Shown: positions 47,589 to 57,445, counted from the first letter of the stretch. The stretch: 64,000 nt of DNA from Syntrophobacterales bacterium (GCA_031274925.1 JAISPL010000023.1:1-64000); one strand, 5' to 3'. The notes: generated by a model not told the origin, from the sequence alone. Program-made: numbers and translations.

Positions 47589-47896
47589 TCTCCTTTCTTT
47601 AGTATTTCCGCTATCTGGGTTAGCTCAGCCCTGATCTCGTCGATGAGACTCCGGTGCCCCGTCAGATATTTTTTAGCTCCGTCGATGGTGAACCGTTTTT
47701 CATATAGAAGTTTCTTGATAGCTATTATAGTGTCGAGATCTTTTCTTTTGTACAACCGCTGTCCAGCGGAGCTTTTTACTGGTTTTATATCCTTGAATTC
47801 TTGCTCCCAGTATCGAAGCACATGAGGTTTCAAACCAGTTATGGCGCAGACTTCCTTGATCCGATAAAACATCCTGTCATGGATATTCTCAGTCAT
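47585..47896 (-). CDS. MerR-family transcriptional regulator
   Basis: Small (103 residues) MerR-type winged helix: FYRIKEVCAITGLKPHVLRYWEQEF with wing residues GQRLYKRKDLDTI, and then a short dimer helix. It has no C-terminal sensor domain or metal-binding cysteines. This stand-alone version typically follows ihfA in the pheST operon of deltaproteobacteria and gammaproteobacteria. It overlaps both neighbours by four bases. Target genes are unknown. Confidence 0.88.
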   Translation of the reverse strand: MTENIHDRMFYRIKEVCAITGLKPHVLRYWEQEFKDIKPVKSSAGQRLYKRKDLDTIIAIKKLLYEKRFTIDGAKKYLTGHRSLIDEIRAELTQIAEILKKGE

Positions 47897-48180
47897 TTTC
47901 TGTTTTTGTGGTTTATTTCATCCTTCAATACTTGGCTCAGCCTGAAATTCAACACTTTGCGCTCGGAAATCTCAATCTCTTCCCCTGTCTGCGGATTCCT
48001 CCCTCTACGGGCCTTCTTCTCTTTTACGATAAAATTGCCGAAACCAGAAATTTTTACATTTTCTCCTTGGGCAAGGGTTTTTTTGATAGACTCGAAGAAC
48101 GAATCGACTATATTTGCACATTCCCGTCTTGAAAAGCCGAGTTTTTCATACAGATTCGTCACTATTTCCAGTTTTGTCAT
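47893..48180 (-). CDS. ihfA: Integration host factor, alpha subunit (HU/IHF family)
   Basis: Sequence-specific DNA-bending protein. At 95 residues it has KLGFSRRECANIVDSFFESIKKTL, the arm VKISGFGNFIVKEKKARRGRNPQTGEEI and the intercalating proline region. AAGGAGG precedes the ATG. Its location immediately after pheT is the classic ihfA position, which supports IHF-alpha over HU. The beta subunit is not in the window. Confidence 0.9.
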   Translation of the reverse strand: MTKLEIVTNLYEKLGFSRRECANIVDSFFESIKKTLAQGENVKISGFGNFIVKEKKARRGRNPQTGEEIEISERKVLNFRLSQVLKDEINHKNRK

Positions 48181-48189
48181 GCATCCTCC

Positions 48190-50574
48190 TTAGGTTCTCA
48201 ACGTTACGCCTTTTATATTTGTGAGTTCCTTAATGATAGTCTCCTGCAAATTGTTTACCGTCTCATCCTTCAGCGTATCTTCATAAGATTGGAACACTAC
48301 TCTGAGGGCGATGCTCCTCGTCTCTTTCCTGAACATATCAAATACTCCCACATCGCGGATGAGAGGCGATACGTCTCTGATGATCCCCATGAGACTCGTT
48401 ACCGGAACAGCATCCTCCACGTAGAACGAGAAATCCCTTGTTGCCTGAGGATAGCGCGGTATCGGTTTGCATTGTACTTTCAGTGCGCCTCTTTCAAGAA
48501 GTATATCAAATCTCAGTTCAGCGCAATAAACTTTTTGTTCGATGTCGTAAGACTTGAGCACGTCGTCTTGCAATTCCCCGATCCAACCCGCTTTCACGCC
48601 GCCTTCAAGGATCACGTCTCCTGCACGGCTCACGTTGAGGAAGGGCTCATTGCTCCTCTCAAGGGAAAATACAACACCGAAACGCTCCATGAAACCTTCC
48701 AGAACACCTTTAATATCGAAGAAATCATATTCCGGCACCGGCTCCCTCCAGAAATACTCCCGCTCCTTGCCCGTCATCAGGAAGGCGACCGAGGAGTATT
48801 CATGGGGTAGTTCGTTTTCGTTGTCCGGAATAAATACCTTGCCCATTTCGAAGAACCTCAAATTCTTCCGACCTCTGTTGATGTTATATGAAACGGCCCG
48901 CAAAATCCCCGGGGTCATAATGGTTCGCATGATCGCATAGTCTTTTGCCAAGGGGTTCATTATGGTTACAAAGGAGGACCTTTCGTCTTCGGTCGGGAGG
49001 AGTAAGCTCTCCACATCGTTGACGCCGCAAAAACTGAAATTCAGGAGTTCGAAAAAACCCGCCGAAATAAGGTAATCCTTCGCCGCTGCCACGGGAGTAT
49101 CCCGTTCAGTCCGCTTCTGAGGCTGCACCGTGATCACTGGCATGGTCGCCGGTATGTTATCATAACCGTGCATGCGCGCCACTTCTTCAATGAGGTCCAT
49201 ATACTCGACGATATCGTGTCTGAATGGCGGAATGGAAAGCGTCGCCTTTCCGTCCTCTTCTGTAGTGACGAAGATATCGATGGATTGGAGGGAGCTGACC
49301 ACTTCCTCCTGTTTTATCGGTATCCCTATAATCTCGTTGATCTTGGAGAAGCTCACGGAGATTGTCCTTTTCTCCGCTCTCTCGTATATCTCCTGTTTCC
49401 CTCTTACAACCGTGCCACCCGAGATAGTGTTCATAAGATAGATCGCCCTCTCAGCGGCAAAGCCTGTGTTATCAATATCGATGCCCTTTTCGAACCTGAG
49501 GGACGCTTCCGAGCGTATCCCCAATCGTCTCGCCGTCTTCCGTATATGCATGGGATTAAAAAAAGCACTTTCCAGCGCTACATTTTTCGTATCCTCGCTG
49601 ATCTCGGAATTTTCTCCGCCCATAATACCCGCCACTGCAACAGGGCCGTCGCCGTCGCAAATAAGAATATCCCCCGTGGCAAGACTGCGGTCTTGTCCGT
49701 CAAGGGTTCTGAACTTCATCGCTCTGTCCGCAACCTTTACCTCAATCTTCCTGCCTCGTATTTTCTCATAGTCAAAAGAATGGAGTGGTTGGCCGAGCTC
49801 CATCATGATGTAATTGGTCACATCGACAATGGAGTTTATGGGTCTCATCCCGGACTTCAGTATCCTGTGCCTCATCCAGAAAGGTGAGGGCACAATGGAG
49901 ATACCGTTAATCATGCGGAGCACGTACCTGGGGCATGAGGCAGTGTCGAATATTTCGAGGGATATATAATCCTTTACGTTTCCCTCTCCCGGAGCAAGTT
50001 TGAAGTCGGGAAGTTTCGCCTTCTGCTTCAGTATGCTACCCACTTCCCTCGCAATTCCGTACATTGAAAGGCAATCGCCCCGGTTCGGTGGCACGTTGAT
50101 GTCATAGACTACATCCCTCATACCCGGTACATCAGCAAGCATCGTCCCCACGACAAACTCTTCGGGAAGAATAAATATACCGGTATGGTCGTCCGATATT
50201 CCGAGTTCCTTCTCAGAGCATAGCATCCCCAGAGACTCGACGCCTCTTACAGGCCTTTTCTCAATCACAAAACCGCCTTCAAGCGTCGCGCCCACCTTTG
50301 CCAGGGGCACCTTGTCTCCTACGGCAATATTCGTAGCGCCACAGACGATAAGGAGCGCTTCGGATCCAGTATCCACTTTGCACAACGAGAGTTTGTCTGC
50401 TTTCGGGTGTTTCTCAATCTCGACAATCCGGCCTATCACCACATCATCAAAGGAAGGTTCAATGTTCTCAACTGATTCAACTTCAAGCCCTCTCATGGTA
50501 AGGTTCGACGCCAATTCGTGGGGTTCCATCTCAATTACCACGAACTCTTTCAACCACTCAAATGGGATTCTCAC
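48190..50574 (-). CDS. pheT: Phenylalanyl-tRNA synthetase, beta subunit
   Basis: Charges tRNA-Phe as part of the alpha2-beta2 enzyme and carries the editing site. The 794 residues have the N-terminal tRNA-binding EMAP-like fold (VVIGRIVEIEKHPKADKLSLCKVDTG). The B3/B4 editing domain (SIVDVTNYIMMELGQPLHSFDYEKI), B5 helix domain and C-terminal anticodon-binding fold (RYPQATRDFSFYVEDAVPV) follow. GTG start with GAGGT upstream. It lies nine bases from pheS and nine from ihfA: one operon. Confidence 0.97.
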   Translation of the reverse strand: MRIPFEWLKEFVVIEMEPHELASNLTMRGLEVESVENIEPSFDDVVIGRIVEIEKHPKADKLSLCKVDTGSEALLIVCGATNIAVGDKVPLAKVGATLEGGFVIEKRPVRGVESLGMLCSEKELGISDDHTGIFILPEEFVVGTMLADVPGMRDVVYDINVPPNRGDCLSMYGIAREVGSILKQKAKLPDFKLAPGEGNVKDYISLEIFDTASCPRYVLRMINGISIVPSPFWMRHRILKSGMRPINSIVDVTNYIMMELGQPLHSFDYEKIRGRKIEVKVADRAMKFRTLDGQDRSLATGDILICDGDGPVAVAGIMGGENSEISEDTKNVALESAFFNPMHIRKTARRLGIRSEASLRFEKGIDIDNTGFAAERAIYLMNTISGGTVVRGKQEIYERAEKRTISVSFSKINEIIGIPIKQEEVVSSLQSIDIFVTTEEDGKATLSIPPFRHDIVEYMDLIEEVARMHGYDNIPATMPVITVQPQKRTERDTPVAAAKDYLISAGFFELLNFSFCGVNDVESLLLPTEDERSSFVTIMNPLAKDYAIMRTIMTPGILRAVSYNINRGRKNLRFFEMGKVFIPDNENELPHEYSSVAFLMTGKEREYFWREPVPEYDFFDIKGVLEGFMERFGVVFSLERSNEPFLNVSRAGDVILEGGVKAGWIGELQDDVLKSYDIEQKVYCAELRFDILLERGALKVQCKPIPRYPQATRDFSFYVEDAVPVTSLMGIIRDVSPLIRDVGVFDMFRKETRSIALRVVFQSYEDTLKDETVNNLQETIIKELTNIKGVTLRT

Positions 50575-50583
50575 GATAGTACC

Positions 50584-51591
50584 TCAGAACTGGCTAAGAA
50601 ATCTTGTATCGCTATAGTAAAACTGCCTTATATCATCTATTCCGTATTTGAGCATGGCGATCCTTTCGACACCCATGCCGAAGGCAAACCCACTCACCTC
50701 TTCTGGATCATATCCCACGCCGCGCAACACCTCCGGATGCACTATGCCAGATCCGAGGATCTCAAGCCAACCCGTCTCCTTGCAAAGCCGGCAACCTTCC
50801 CCCATGCATATGACACACCTGATGTCTATTTCTGCTGATGGCTCGGTAAAAGGAAAGTAGCTCGGCCTGAACCTGATGGGCATGTTACCCCCGAACATCT
50901 CATGAATGAAAACCGTAAGCATTCCTTTCAGGTCTGAAAACCTGACCCCCTTGTCCACCATAAGTCCTTCCGTCTGGTGGAACATAGGCGTATGGGACAC
51001 GTCCTGATCGCATCGGTAGACTGACCCGGGAGATATAATCCTCACTGGCGGAGGTTGAGACTCCATCACTCTCACCTGCATAGGCGATGTGTGGGTACGA
51101 AGCACGACCCCCGGCTTGATATAAAATGTGTCCTGCATGTCTCGCGCGGGATGGTCGGAAGGGATGTTGAGCGCCTCAAAGTTGTAATGCTCTGTCTCAA
51201 TATTCGGTCCTTCGGCCACGGAGAAGCCAAGGGAGGAAAAAATCCTTATTATTTCATCAAAGGTCTGCGTGATAGGGTGCTTCCTGCCCATAACAGGTCG
51301 CTTTCCAGGCATGGTAATATCTATCCATGATCGCGCCTGTTCCCTCTCTTTCTCCTCCAGGGCAAACTTTTCCTCAATCTCGCCAAGGCGCACCTCGGCA
51401 GCCGTTTTGAGGTTGTTTATCTCCTTACCAAAGGTCTTTCTCGCTTCCTTGTCCAGAGACCTCATGCCTTCAAGATACTCGGCGAAGAACCCTTTTCTCC
51501 CGAGGAGTGACAATTTCATGGTTTTTAGGTCCTCGGCAGTCCTTATCGACAATATTCCGGTCTCTACCTTCTGTCTCAGTTCTTCGATATT
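50584..51591 (-). CDS. pheS: Phenylalanyl-tRNA synthetase, alpha subunit
   Basis: Catalytic subunit: activates Phe and transfers it to tRNA. It has a coiled-coil N-terminus and the motif-2 region GSVYRCDQDVSHTPMFHQTEG. A Cys cluster follows (CVICMGEGCRLCKETGW, typical of many bacterial PheS), and motif 3 is FGMGVERIAMLKYGIDDIR. The open frame extends to 51669, but the TTG at 51591 has AGGTG upstream and gives the usual N-terminus LNIEELRQK, so it was chosen (335 residues). A Phe/Tyr-rich stretch in the upstream 26 codons is not followed by a stop or a terminator. Confidence 0.95.
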   Translation of the reverse strand, partial: NIEELRQKVETGILSIRTAEDLKTMKLSLLGRKGFFAEYLEGMRSLDKEARKTFGKEINNLKTAAEVRLGEIEEKFALEEKEREQARSWIDITMPGKRPVMGRKHPITQTFDEIIRIFSSLGFSVAEGPNIETEHYNFEALNIPSDHPARDMQDTFYIKPGVVLRTHTSPMQVRVMESQPPPVRIISPGSVYRCDQDVSHTPMFHQTEGLMVDKGVRFSDLKGMLTVFIHEMFGGNMPIRFRPSYFPFTEPSAEIDIRCVICMGEGCRLCKETGWLEILGSGIVHPEVLRGVGYDPEEVSGFAFGMGVERIAMLKYGIDDIRQFYYSDTRFLSQF

Positions 51592-51694
51592 CAAAATGCA
51601 CCTATGGGATAAACAGGTGGGCCCTGCCTGCTCATGATAAAAATACCGGAAACCAATCGGATCCGCCAAGCAAAGGGTCCGCCCTCCGGATTCC

Positions 51695-52066
51695 TTATGC
51701 TGATGACTGCGCCACCACCACGTCTTTGATCTTCTTAATCACGTGTTCAAATCCTGTCGGATCGTTCACGGCCATATCGGCGAGAGACTTGCGGTTAAGT
51801 TCTATATTGGCAGACTTCAATCCGTTTATGAACCGGCTGTACGATATGCCGTAGGACCTACATGCCGCATTTATCCTGACGATCCATAAGGATCTGAATT
51901 CTCTCTTTCTCTGCTTTCTTCCGGCATACGCATATTTCAGCGCTTTGAAGACCGCGCGCTTGGCAACACTGTATGTAGTTCTCCTGCTCTCATACATACC
52001 TCTTGCCAGCTTTAATATCTTTTTCCTTCTTCTTCTTGCCTTTACTCCTCTTTTCGCCCTTGGCAT
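51695..52066 (-). CDS. rplT: 50S ribosomal protein L20
   Basis: Ribosome assembly protein that binds 23S rRNA. At 123 residues it begins [28 protein letters not shown] and contains [26 protein letters not shown], both diagnostic. In many bacteria L20 also represses its own infC-rpmI-rplT operon by binding the mRNA. No such site was traced here. It lies 18 bases after rpmI. Confidence 0.97.
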   Translation of the reverse strand: MPRAKRGVKARRRRKKILKLARGMYESRRTTYSVAKRAVFKALKYAYAGRKQRKREFRSLWIVRINAACRSYGISYSRFINGLKSANIELNRKSLADMAVNDPTGFEHVIKKIKDVVVAQSSA

Positions 52067-52084
52067 CTTAAACTCCTCACATTG

Positions 52085-52282
52085 TTATAAATAGGGTATC
52101 AGCGATTTGATCCTTTTTGCATCGGTCGGATGGACGGTGTCGGACCGTGACAGCCTCCCTTTCTCTTTTGGTGATTTGGAAGAAAGGAGGTGGCTGTGAA
52201 AAGCTTTGGACCTCTTAATCTTTCCCTTTGCGGTCATTTTGACCCGCTTCGCTAATCCCCGGTGCGTTTTTACTTTAGGCAT
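52085..52282 (-). CDS. rpmI: 50S ribosomal protein L35
   Basis: Small basic ribosomal protein, 65 residues: PKVKTHRGLAKRVKMTAKGKIKRSKAF. The open frame extends to 52333, inside infC. The ATG at 52282 is preceded by GGAGG and gives the family start MPKVKTHRG, so it was chosen. It is placed between infC and rplT as usual. Confidence 0.96.
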   Translation of the reverse strand: MPKVKTHRGLAKRVKMTAKGKIKRSKAFHSHLLSSKSPKEKGRLSRSDTVHPTDAKRIKSLIPYL

Positions 52283-52292
52283 CTTTCCCTCC

Positions 52293-52808
52293 TTATACCG
52301 GAGCGAAAACCATAACGATGTTTCTTCCGTCAAATTTTGGTTTCTGTTCCAGGTCGCCTATATCTCTCAAAGACTCTATTATCTTTTGGGCCATCTTTTC
52401 CCCCATATCGACATGAAGGACCTCCCTGCCCTTAAACATTATAATTATCTTGACCTTGTCGCCCTCTTCAAGAAAATCCCGTATGTGCCTTATTTTGAAC
52501 TGGAGATCATGTTCCTCTATCTTAAGGCCCAGTTTCATTTCCTTGAGCTGGATTATAGTCTGTTTTTTCTTGGCCTCCGCCGTCTTCTTGGCAACCTGGT
52601 ACTTGAACTTCCCATAATCCATTATTTTGCATACCGGCGGTGCCGCATTCGGTGACACCTCCACAAGGTCCAGTTCCTGTTCCCTCGCCATCCTAAATGC
52701 GTCCGACGTAGCAACAATCCCTAACTGAGTTCCGCCTGCATCAATCAATCTCACTTCTCTTGCTCTGATCTTCTCGTTAATGTTAGCTTCTTTACTGTCC
52801 TTTGCTAT
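52293..52808 (-). CDS. infC: Translation initiation factor IF-3, with AUA start codon
   Basis: IF-3 binds the 30S subunit and rejects non-canonical start codons. The 171 residues open IAKDSKEANINEKIRAREVRLID, equal to the family N-terminus, with the linker KYQVAKKTAEAKKKQT and the C-domain following. The frame can be extended to GTG 52817, but that codon lies inside the AGGAGG ribosome site (52817-52822). The codon with ideal spacing (8 bases) is ATA at 52806-52808. Rare start codons (AUU/AUA) are the basis of infC autoregulation. Overlap with thrS is avoided by this start. Confidence 0.92.
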   Translation of the reverse strand: MAKDSKEANINEKIRAREVRLIDAGGTQLGIVATSDAFRMAREQELDLVEVSPNAAPPVCKIMDYGKFKYQVAKKTAEAKKKQTIIQLKEMKLGLKIEEHDLQFKIRHIRDFLEEGDKVKIIIMFKGREVLHVDMGEKMAQKIIESLRDIGDLEQKPKFDGRNIVMVFAPV

Positions 52809-52813
52809 GGAGC

Positions 52814-54532
52814 TCACCTCCTGGATATATTTTCTTCTTTTACTCTGGCTATGAAATCCTTTAGTTCAATGTTCTTAAGCTCGCCGCCGTCTCTTATGCG
52901 GACGGAAACCACGTTGGCTTCTTTTTCCTTGTTGCCGACTACTATGGTATACGGAATCTTCCGTACCGCGCTCTCCCTTATCTTCATACCGAGCTTCTCG
53001 TTGCGCATATCAAGCTCTGCCCTTATGCCTTCGTCGATCAGACGCCCATAGATACCTTTTACGTACTCCTCCTGCTCGTCTGTAATATTCAGTATAATTA
53101 CTTGGACAGGGGAAAGCCAAACAGGAAAACGGCCGCGGTAATGCTCAATCAATACCCCGATGAACCTCTCTAGGGCTCCAAGTATGACCCTGTGGAGCAT
53201 CACAGGCCTCTTGCGTTTGCCGTCACTATCCACGTAATGTAGATCAAACCGCTCAGGAAGGGCAAAATCACACTGGATGGTGGCACACTGCCACTTCCTA
53301 CCTATGGCGTCCTTCAGTTTTATGTCAATCTTCGGGCCATAAAATGCCCCGTCGCCTGCATTAATGTCATAAGGCAATCCCTGGTCGTCGAGGACATCCT
53401 TGAGGACTTTTTCGGCTTTATCCCAGTCCTCAATTGTTCCGATGAATTTTTCCTCCGGCCTCGTCGATATCTCCATCTCGAACTCAAAATTGAAGATCCT
53501 CATCACGTCCTGGACAAATTCGATAATGGCCACAATCTCGGAATGGAGTTGGTCCTGCCTTAAAAATATGTGGGCATCGTCTTGGGTAAACTCTCTCACC
53601 CTGAGAAGTCCGTGGAGCACACCCGATTTTTCATGCCTGCATACCGTGCCAAGCTCAAAGTATCTCAGCGGCAGGTCGCGGTAACTCCTTATCTTCGATT
53701 TATAGACCATGATGTGGGAGACACAGTTCATCGGTTTGATGCCGTATTCCACCTCATCCACCTTGGTAAAATACATGTTCTCTCTATAGTTCTCGTAGTG
53801 GCCCGACTTCTTCCACAGGTCCACTTTTAGTATCTGGGGTCCTACGACGAACTGATACCCTCGTTTCAGATGCTCCTTCCTTTCGAAATCTTCAAGCAAG
53901 TATCTCAGCAAGGCACCGTTTGGATGATAGATAACGAGACCTGCGCCCACTTCATCTGATAAGCTGAACAATTCCAGCTCCTTACCAAGCCTCCTGTGGT
54001 CCCTCGTCTTCACTTCCTCTATGAAATTGAGGTATTCCTTAAGGGCCATCTCGTCATGAAACGCAGTCCCATAAATCCTTGTGAGCATTTTGTTCTTTTC
54101 ATCACCCCTCCAGTATGCACCGGCAAGGCTCAGAAGCTTGAACGCCCTAATCTTCCCTGTTGAGGAAAGGTGAGGCCCTCTGCAAAGATCGACAAACCCC
54201 TCCTGTTCATAAATACTCACTTCTTCATCTTCTATGGCATCAAGAAGCTCAAGCTTGAAGGCTTCGCCCATCTTTTTAAATATGTCACGCGCTTCTGCCT
54301 TCTTTACGACTTTCCGGACTATAGGAAGATCTCTCTTCACAATCTCCTTCATTCGTTCTTCAATTCTGGGGAGGTCTTCCTCGGTAAAACCCGGTTCGTA
54401 ATCAAAATCATAATAAAAACCCATCTCAATGGACGGACCGATCGCCACCTTAGTTTCAGGAAACAGTTCTCTCACAGCCTGGGCCATGAGATGAGAAGTG
54501 CTATGCCGCAATATTTGAAGGTCTTTTTCCAT
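52814..54532 (-). CDS. thrS: Threonyl-tRNA synthetase, short form without TGS domain
   Basis: Charges tRNA-Thr. At 572 residues it starts directly in the editing (N2/SAD) domain: [19 protein letters not shown], with [10 protein letters not shown]. The catalytic core follows (zinc Cys in MNCVSHI, motif 2 [51 protein letters not shown], motif 3 [15 protein letters not shown]), and then the anticodon domain. The N-terminal TGS domain of about 60 residues, found in most bacterial ThrRS, is absent. First gene of the thrS-infC-rpmI-rplT-pheST operon. Confidence 0.95.
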   Translation of the reverse strand: MEKDLQILRHSTSHLMAQAVRELFPETKVAIGPSIEMGFYYDFDYEPGFTEEDLPRIEERMKEIVKRDLPIVRKVVKKAEARDIFKKMGEAFKLELLDAIEDEEVSIYEQEGFVDLCRGPHLSSTGKIRAFKLLSLAGAYWRGDEKNKMLTRIYGTAFHDEMALKEYLNFIEEVKTRDHRRLGKELELFSLSDEVGAGLVIYHPNGALLRYLLEDFERKEHLKRGYQFVVGPQILKVDLWKKSGHYENYRENMYFTKVDEVEYGIKPMNCVSHIMVYKSKIRSYRDLPLRYFELGTVCRHEKSGVLHGLLRVREFTQDDAHIFLRQDQLHSEIVAIIEFVQDVMRIFNFEFEMEISTRPEEKFIGTIEDWDKAEKVLKDVLDDQGLPYDINAGDGAFYGPKIDIKLKDAIGRKWQCATIQCDFALPERFDLHYVDSDGKRKRPVMLHRVILGALERFIGVLIEHYRGRFPVWLSPVQVIILNITDEQEEYVKGIYGRLIDEGIRAELDMRNEKLGMKIRESAVRKIPYTIVVGNKEKEANVVSVRIRDGGELKNIELKDFIARVKEENISRR

Positions 54533-54752
54533 ATAAGCTCTTTCTCCCGGAACTACGCAAGCAATTGAGATACCGGGTCCTTGGAATTAAATCAGGAGAT
54601 ATTATTACCATTTTTATCTTTTCCTTGTCAATTCTTATAGTTAACTCTTTTGAAAGAAAAATGGCGACCCTAATACTCTACCCTTTTCTTCTCTTTCCAG
54701 TTCCTTAAAAAATCAATGCCGCAAGCTAGAGGGTGGATGCCATCATAATAAG

Positions 54753-55260
54753 TCATCCTGCAGTCCTGAACACCATACCTACCGACTTGCAATAATCGAC
54801 GATAAGGGGCGCGAGAGAATAATTCCAGTCGTGTCCTCCACCACCGACAAGGGACAGTGTCACCTCCTTCGCACCGGCGGCATAGACGCCTACATTGAGA
54901 AAATTCTCCCCGAACCAGAAAACCGTAAAAACTATACTCAAGGTCTCGTCTCTGCGTCAAAAATTTACAAACACAATTACCAGTATCAGAAGCTACGCCA
55001 GAGCGCCACCCCACACGCCCAAGGTTCCACCAAAGAGACCGAAAAAAATGTGGCTGAATTCATGGAAGGGTAGGTTCACATAATTCAAGGAGCAGAAACC
55101 CATCGTGTCGGCAAGTTCGTATATCCAGAAAAGAGCGAAGACCAAGAAAGAGTGATGGTCTGAACTCTTGATACCGTTCATACGGATAATACCATAGACG
55201 CTTTCGAGCATCATTTCAAGGAATTTCGTCCAGCATGATAGAAAGGAGGTGAGGCAATGG
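54753..55260 (-). pseudogene. M50-like HExxH membrane metalloprotease-type protein, two in-frame stops
   Basis: One minus-strand frame reads FLEMMLESVYGIIRMNG, later YVNLPFHEFSHIFFGLFGG with an HEFSH zinc motif, then GVWGGALA-stop-LLILVIVFVNF-stop-RRDETLSIVFTVFWFGENFL and on to VGMVFRTAG. The two stops (TAG at 54993-54995 and a TGA about 36 bases on) fit CAG-to-TAG and TGG-to-TGA changes, the second in the 'NFW' helix. The layout matches a family of small membrane proteins with 'NLPFHEAGH' sites. N-terminus unclear. Confidence 0.6.
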
Positions 55261-55261
55261 A

Positions 55262-55621
55262 CAGCATTGTAATCTATGGACCAAAATAGGCTATTCTTTC
55301 TATCATAAAACGTGGCCGTAAAATTACCGATATAAAACGTATACACTTAAGTTTCAATCTTGTGTTTCCTTCCTTACTCTTGGATCTTGAAAGAACATGG
55401 TGTAGCCACGAACTGGGAATAAACACCTTACAGGGTTGACTCCCAAGCGGGCTTTTTCAAAGGGACTTGTATCCTTACAATCGCCCCAGTTCGCCTCAAT
55501 AAGAAACTGCCTTCTTATACTCAATCGTGAAAACCCTTGCTTTATTAATTCCTGATCACTTTTTCCCATATGGCTATCTATAATTATTCCTCATATATTG
55601 TATGTATGGGGGAATGATAGA
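55262..55621. other. Spacer with one doubtful small frame
   Basis: A 71-codon minus-strand frame (55354-55569, MGKSDQELIKQGFSRLSIRR...) is open, but its GAGG is too far from the ATG and it is not recognised. Otherwise nothing is seen. Confidence 0.3.
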
Positions 55622-56086
55622 TTAGGTTAGGGAGTAGGGAGGTTGTTTTGGTGGCTTGATTACGAGGTTTTTCAGGCCGTGGGTTTCAAACTCCTTTTCA
55701 TATTTTTCAATGAAGGGTTGTTCCTTGGCAAGATGCTCTTCGGGAGACATGCGGGCGATACCCCGCTCGCTGTATTTATGGTCCATATCCCTTCTGGCTA
55801 GGTTGTAGATGAGTTTCTCCCAGAAGGTAAAATCGTCATAGCGTTGAATCAGACCTTCTATCTCTGGACTCTCTTCAAATTTTTTAGAGGGAGAGCATTT
55901 CCCCTCCTCATCATAATAATTGACGTAATGCTCAAGGCCAAACTTTTTTGCCAGTGAAAAGACATATCCCTCAATAGTGTCAAAATCTGTCTCCGTGGAC
56001 TCCTCCGTGAATCTCACCATCCAGTTTCCAAGATATACAGCCTTCAATAAAAGTTCGAACTGCTCCTTAGTAAAGTCGATCTTCAT
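55622..56086 (-). CDS. Hypothetical acidic protein
   Basis: A 154-residue soluble protein with AGAGG before the ATG, so likely translated. It opens MKIDFTKEQFELLLKAVYLGNWMV and contains a repeated aromatic/acidic pattern, EHYVNYYDEEGK and FTFWEKLIYNLARRDMDHKY, ending in a proline-rich tail. No signal peptide, membrane segment or catalytic motif was recognised. It stands alone between pseudogene debris on both sides, unlike the decayed frames around it. Confidence 0.7.
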   Translation of the reverse strand: MKIDFTKEQFELLLKAVYLGNWMVRFTEESTETDFDTIEGYVFSLAKKFGLEHYVNYYDEEGKCSPSKKFEESPEIEGLIQRYDDFTFWEKLIYNLARRDMDHKYSERGIARMSPEEHLAKEQPFIEKYEKEFETHGLKNLVIKPPKQPPYSLT

Positions 56087-56929
56087 GGAAACCTCTTTTA
56101 GATTTTATTTTGCATAGAGCCTATTCGCATTATTTTACCACTTTTTCCGGACCGATTGCTATACCTTACCTCCCTTCCCCATGCCCAACCTGACACATCT
56201 CTTCCTTACATAACATAGCCATCGCTCTTGACAATCATCAACAAGAGTTCAAACTAAAAAGATGAGTTGCGATAAGCAATACCATCAAAGGGCGACGGAA
56301 TATGGCGGGACCAAGGAAGTAACACAGATTCCAGGAGTGGGTGATCAGCGAGCGTAAGTACCGACCAGCTGGTATTATTGCGGTGCAAACAGGAACTTAC
56401 TCCATAGACAACTGCCTGTTCTCCCGAGGCACCCTGTTTACTTCATCTTTCGATCTCGTTCTGTCTGAGTGTTTTCAAATATAGGAGCTATAAGATTAAG
56501 AGTGGTGATTTTCTTGGTACTGAAAAACTCTCCTCTTTTTTTGTTCAAGACGCGCCTGATGCGTCTTCCGTCATCTATGAGCTGAATGCACATAATGTAT
56601 ACCGACTCTCGCTCGGATGCCCCTCATATATGCGGGACTGCGAGGGAACATTCAGGATAGTCGGTTCAAGAAGCGGAGATGGAAATTATCTACTCATGGT
56701 ACCCGCTTGAGGGACAGTAAACATGTGGCCATCCCGGAGGAATACCTGCCGAAGAATTATATGGCCCCCGATCTGCGGATTACCCATGTCGATGATTGCG
56801 AGGAAAAGGCGGAAAAACGACATCCTCATTTCTTGCATCCTTGCCATGGCCTGCGTTAGACTACCAGTTAGACGCAAAGTGCCAAAGGCACTTACAGCGG
56901 AAAAGTCATAACCGGAGGTGGCCACGGAT
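56087..56929. other. Gene-poor stretch holding a remnant protein-like frame
   Basis: On the plus strand, about 56460-56710 reads FKYRSYKIKSGDFLGTEKLS and then VYRLSLGCPSYMRDCEGTFR, and stops at a TGA after LLMVPA. It lacks a start codon and ribosome site. The Cys/Tyr pattern is faintly like DUF6491-type lipoproteins. Nothing else is supported. Confidence 0.4.
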
Positions 56930-57445
56930 ATGTTTGACATTATCGTCCTTGCAACTTTTGGGATACTCACCATAATCGGATGGTGGAAAGGTCTGGTAAA
57001 GCAGCTTTTCGGCCTCGCCGGTATGATTGGGGGGTTCATGCTGGCCATGAAGTATTACCAGCCGACCTCGAAGTTCTTGGCAAATATCCATTCGGGCCCT
57101 GCCAAAACAATAAGTTTCGTCGCCATCTTCCTCACCTGCGTTATCGTTGCCATTCTCATGGGGCGAGTTATGGGAAAATTTGTTTCCGATGCGAACCTAG
57201 GGTTCATTGACAGAACGGGGGGGGCGGTCCTCGGTTTTCTGAAAGGATGCATTGTCGTTTCCGTTTTGGTAATCATACTCACTACCTTTCTCTCTCCGGA
57301 CAACCACCTTTTTAAGCAATCAGCGACCATCAGGCATATCCGTCCCATGGTCGCTACATTAAAGAAAGTAACTCGCGGAGATATCAAGGCCAAATACAAC
57401 GAAAAAATAGGAAACGAAAAGTCTCAAGACCCGATGGAAAAATGA
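56930..57445 (+). CDS. cvpA: CvpA-family membrane protein
   Basis: Four-helix inner-membrane protein named for colicin V production; now linked to envelope and bile-stress tolerance, mechanism unknown. Residues begin MFDIIVLATFGILTIIGWWKGLVKQLFGLAG, the CvpA signature. The GFIDRTGGAVLGFLKGCIVVSVLVIIL segment between helices 3 and 4 follows. A GTG at 56918 lies within the ribosome site; the ATG at 56930 follows GGAGGTGG by eight bases and was chosen. A single gene. Confidence 0.88.
   Translation: MFDIIVLATFGILTIIGWWKGLVKQLFGLAGMIGGFMLAMKYYQPTSKFLANIHSGPAKTISFVAIFLTCVIVAILMGRVMGKFVSDANLGFIDRTGGAVLGFLKGCIVVSVLVIILTTFLSPDNHLFKQSATIRHIRPMVATLKKVTRGDIKAKYNEKIGNEKSQDPMEK

Noticed and set aside
51592-51669. 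Phe/Tyr-rich codons (F-R-Y-F-Y) upstream of pheS as a leader peptide
   Set aside because: The frame runs straight into pheS without a stop, and no competing terminator follows, so there is no attenuator architecture.
55354-55569. Small minus-strand frame (MGKSDQELIKQG...)
   Set aside because: The ribosome site is too distant, there is no recognised family, and it lies among decayed DNA. Kept only as a doubtful frame within the spacer entry.
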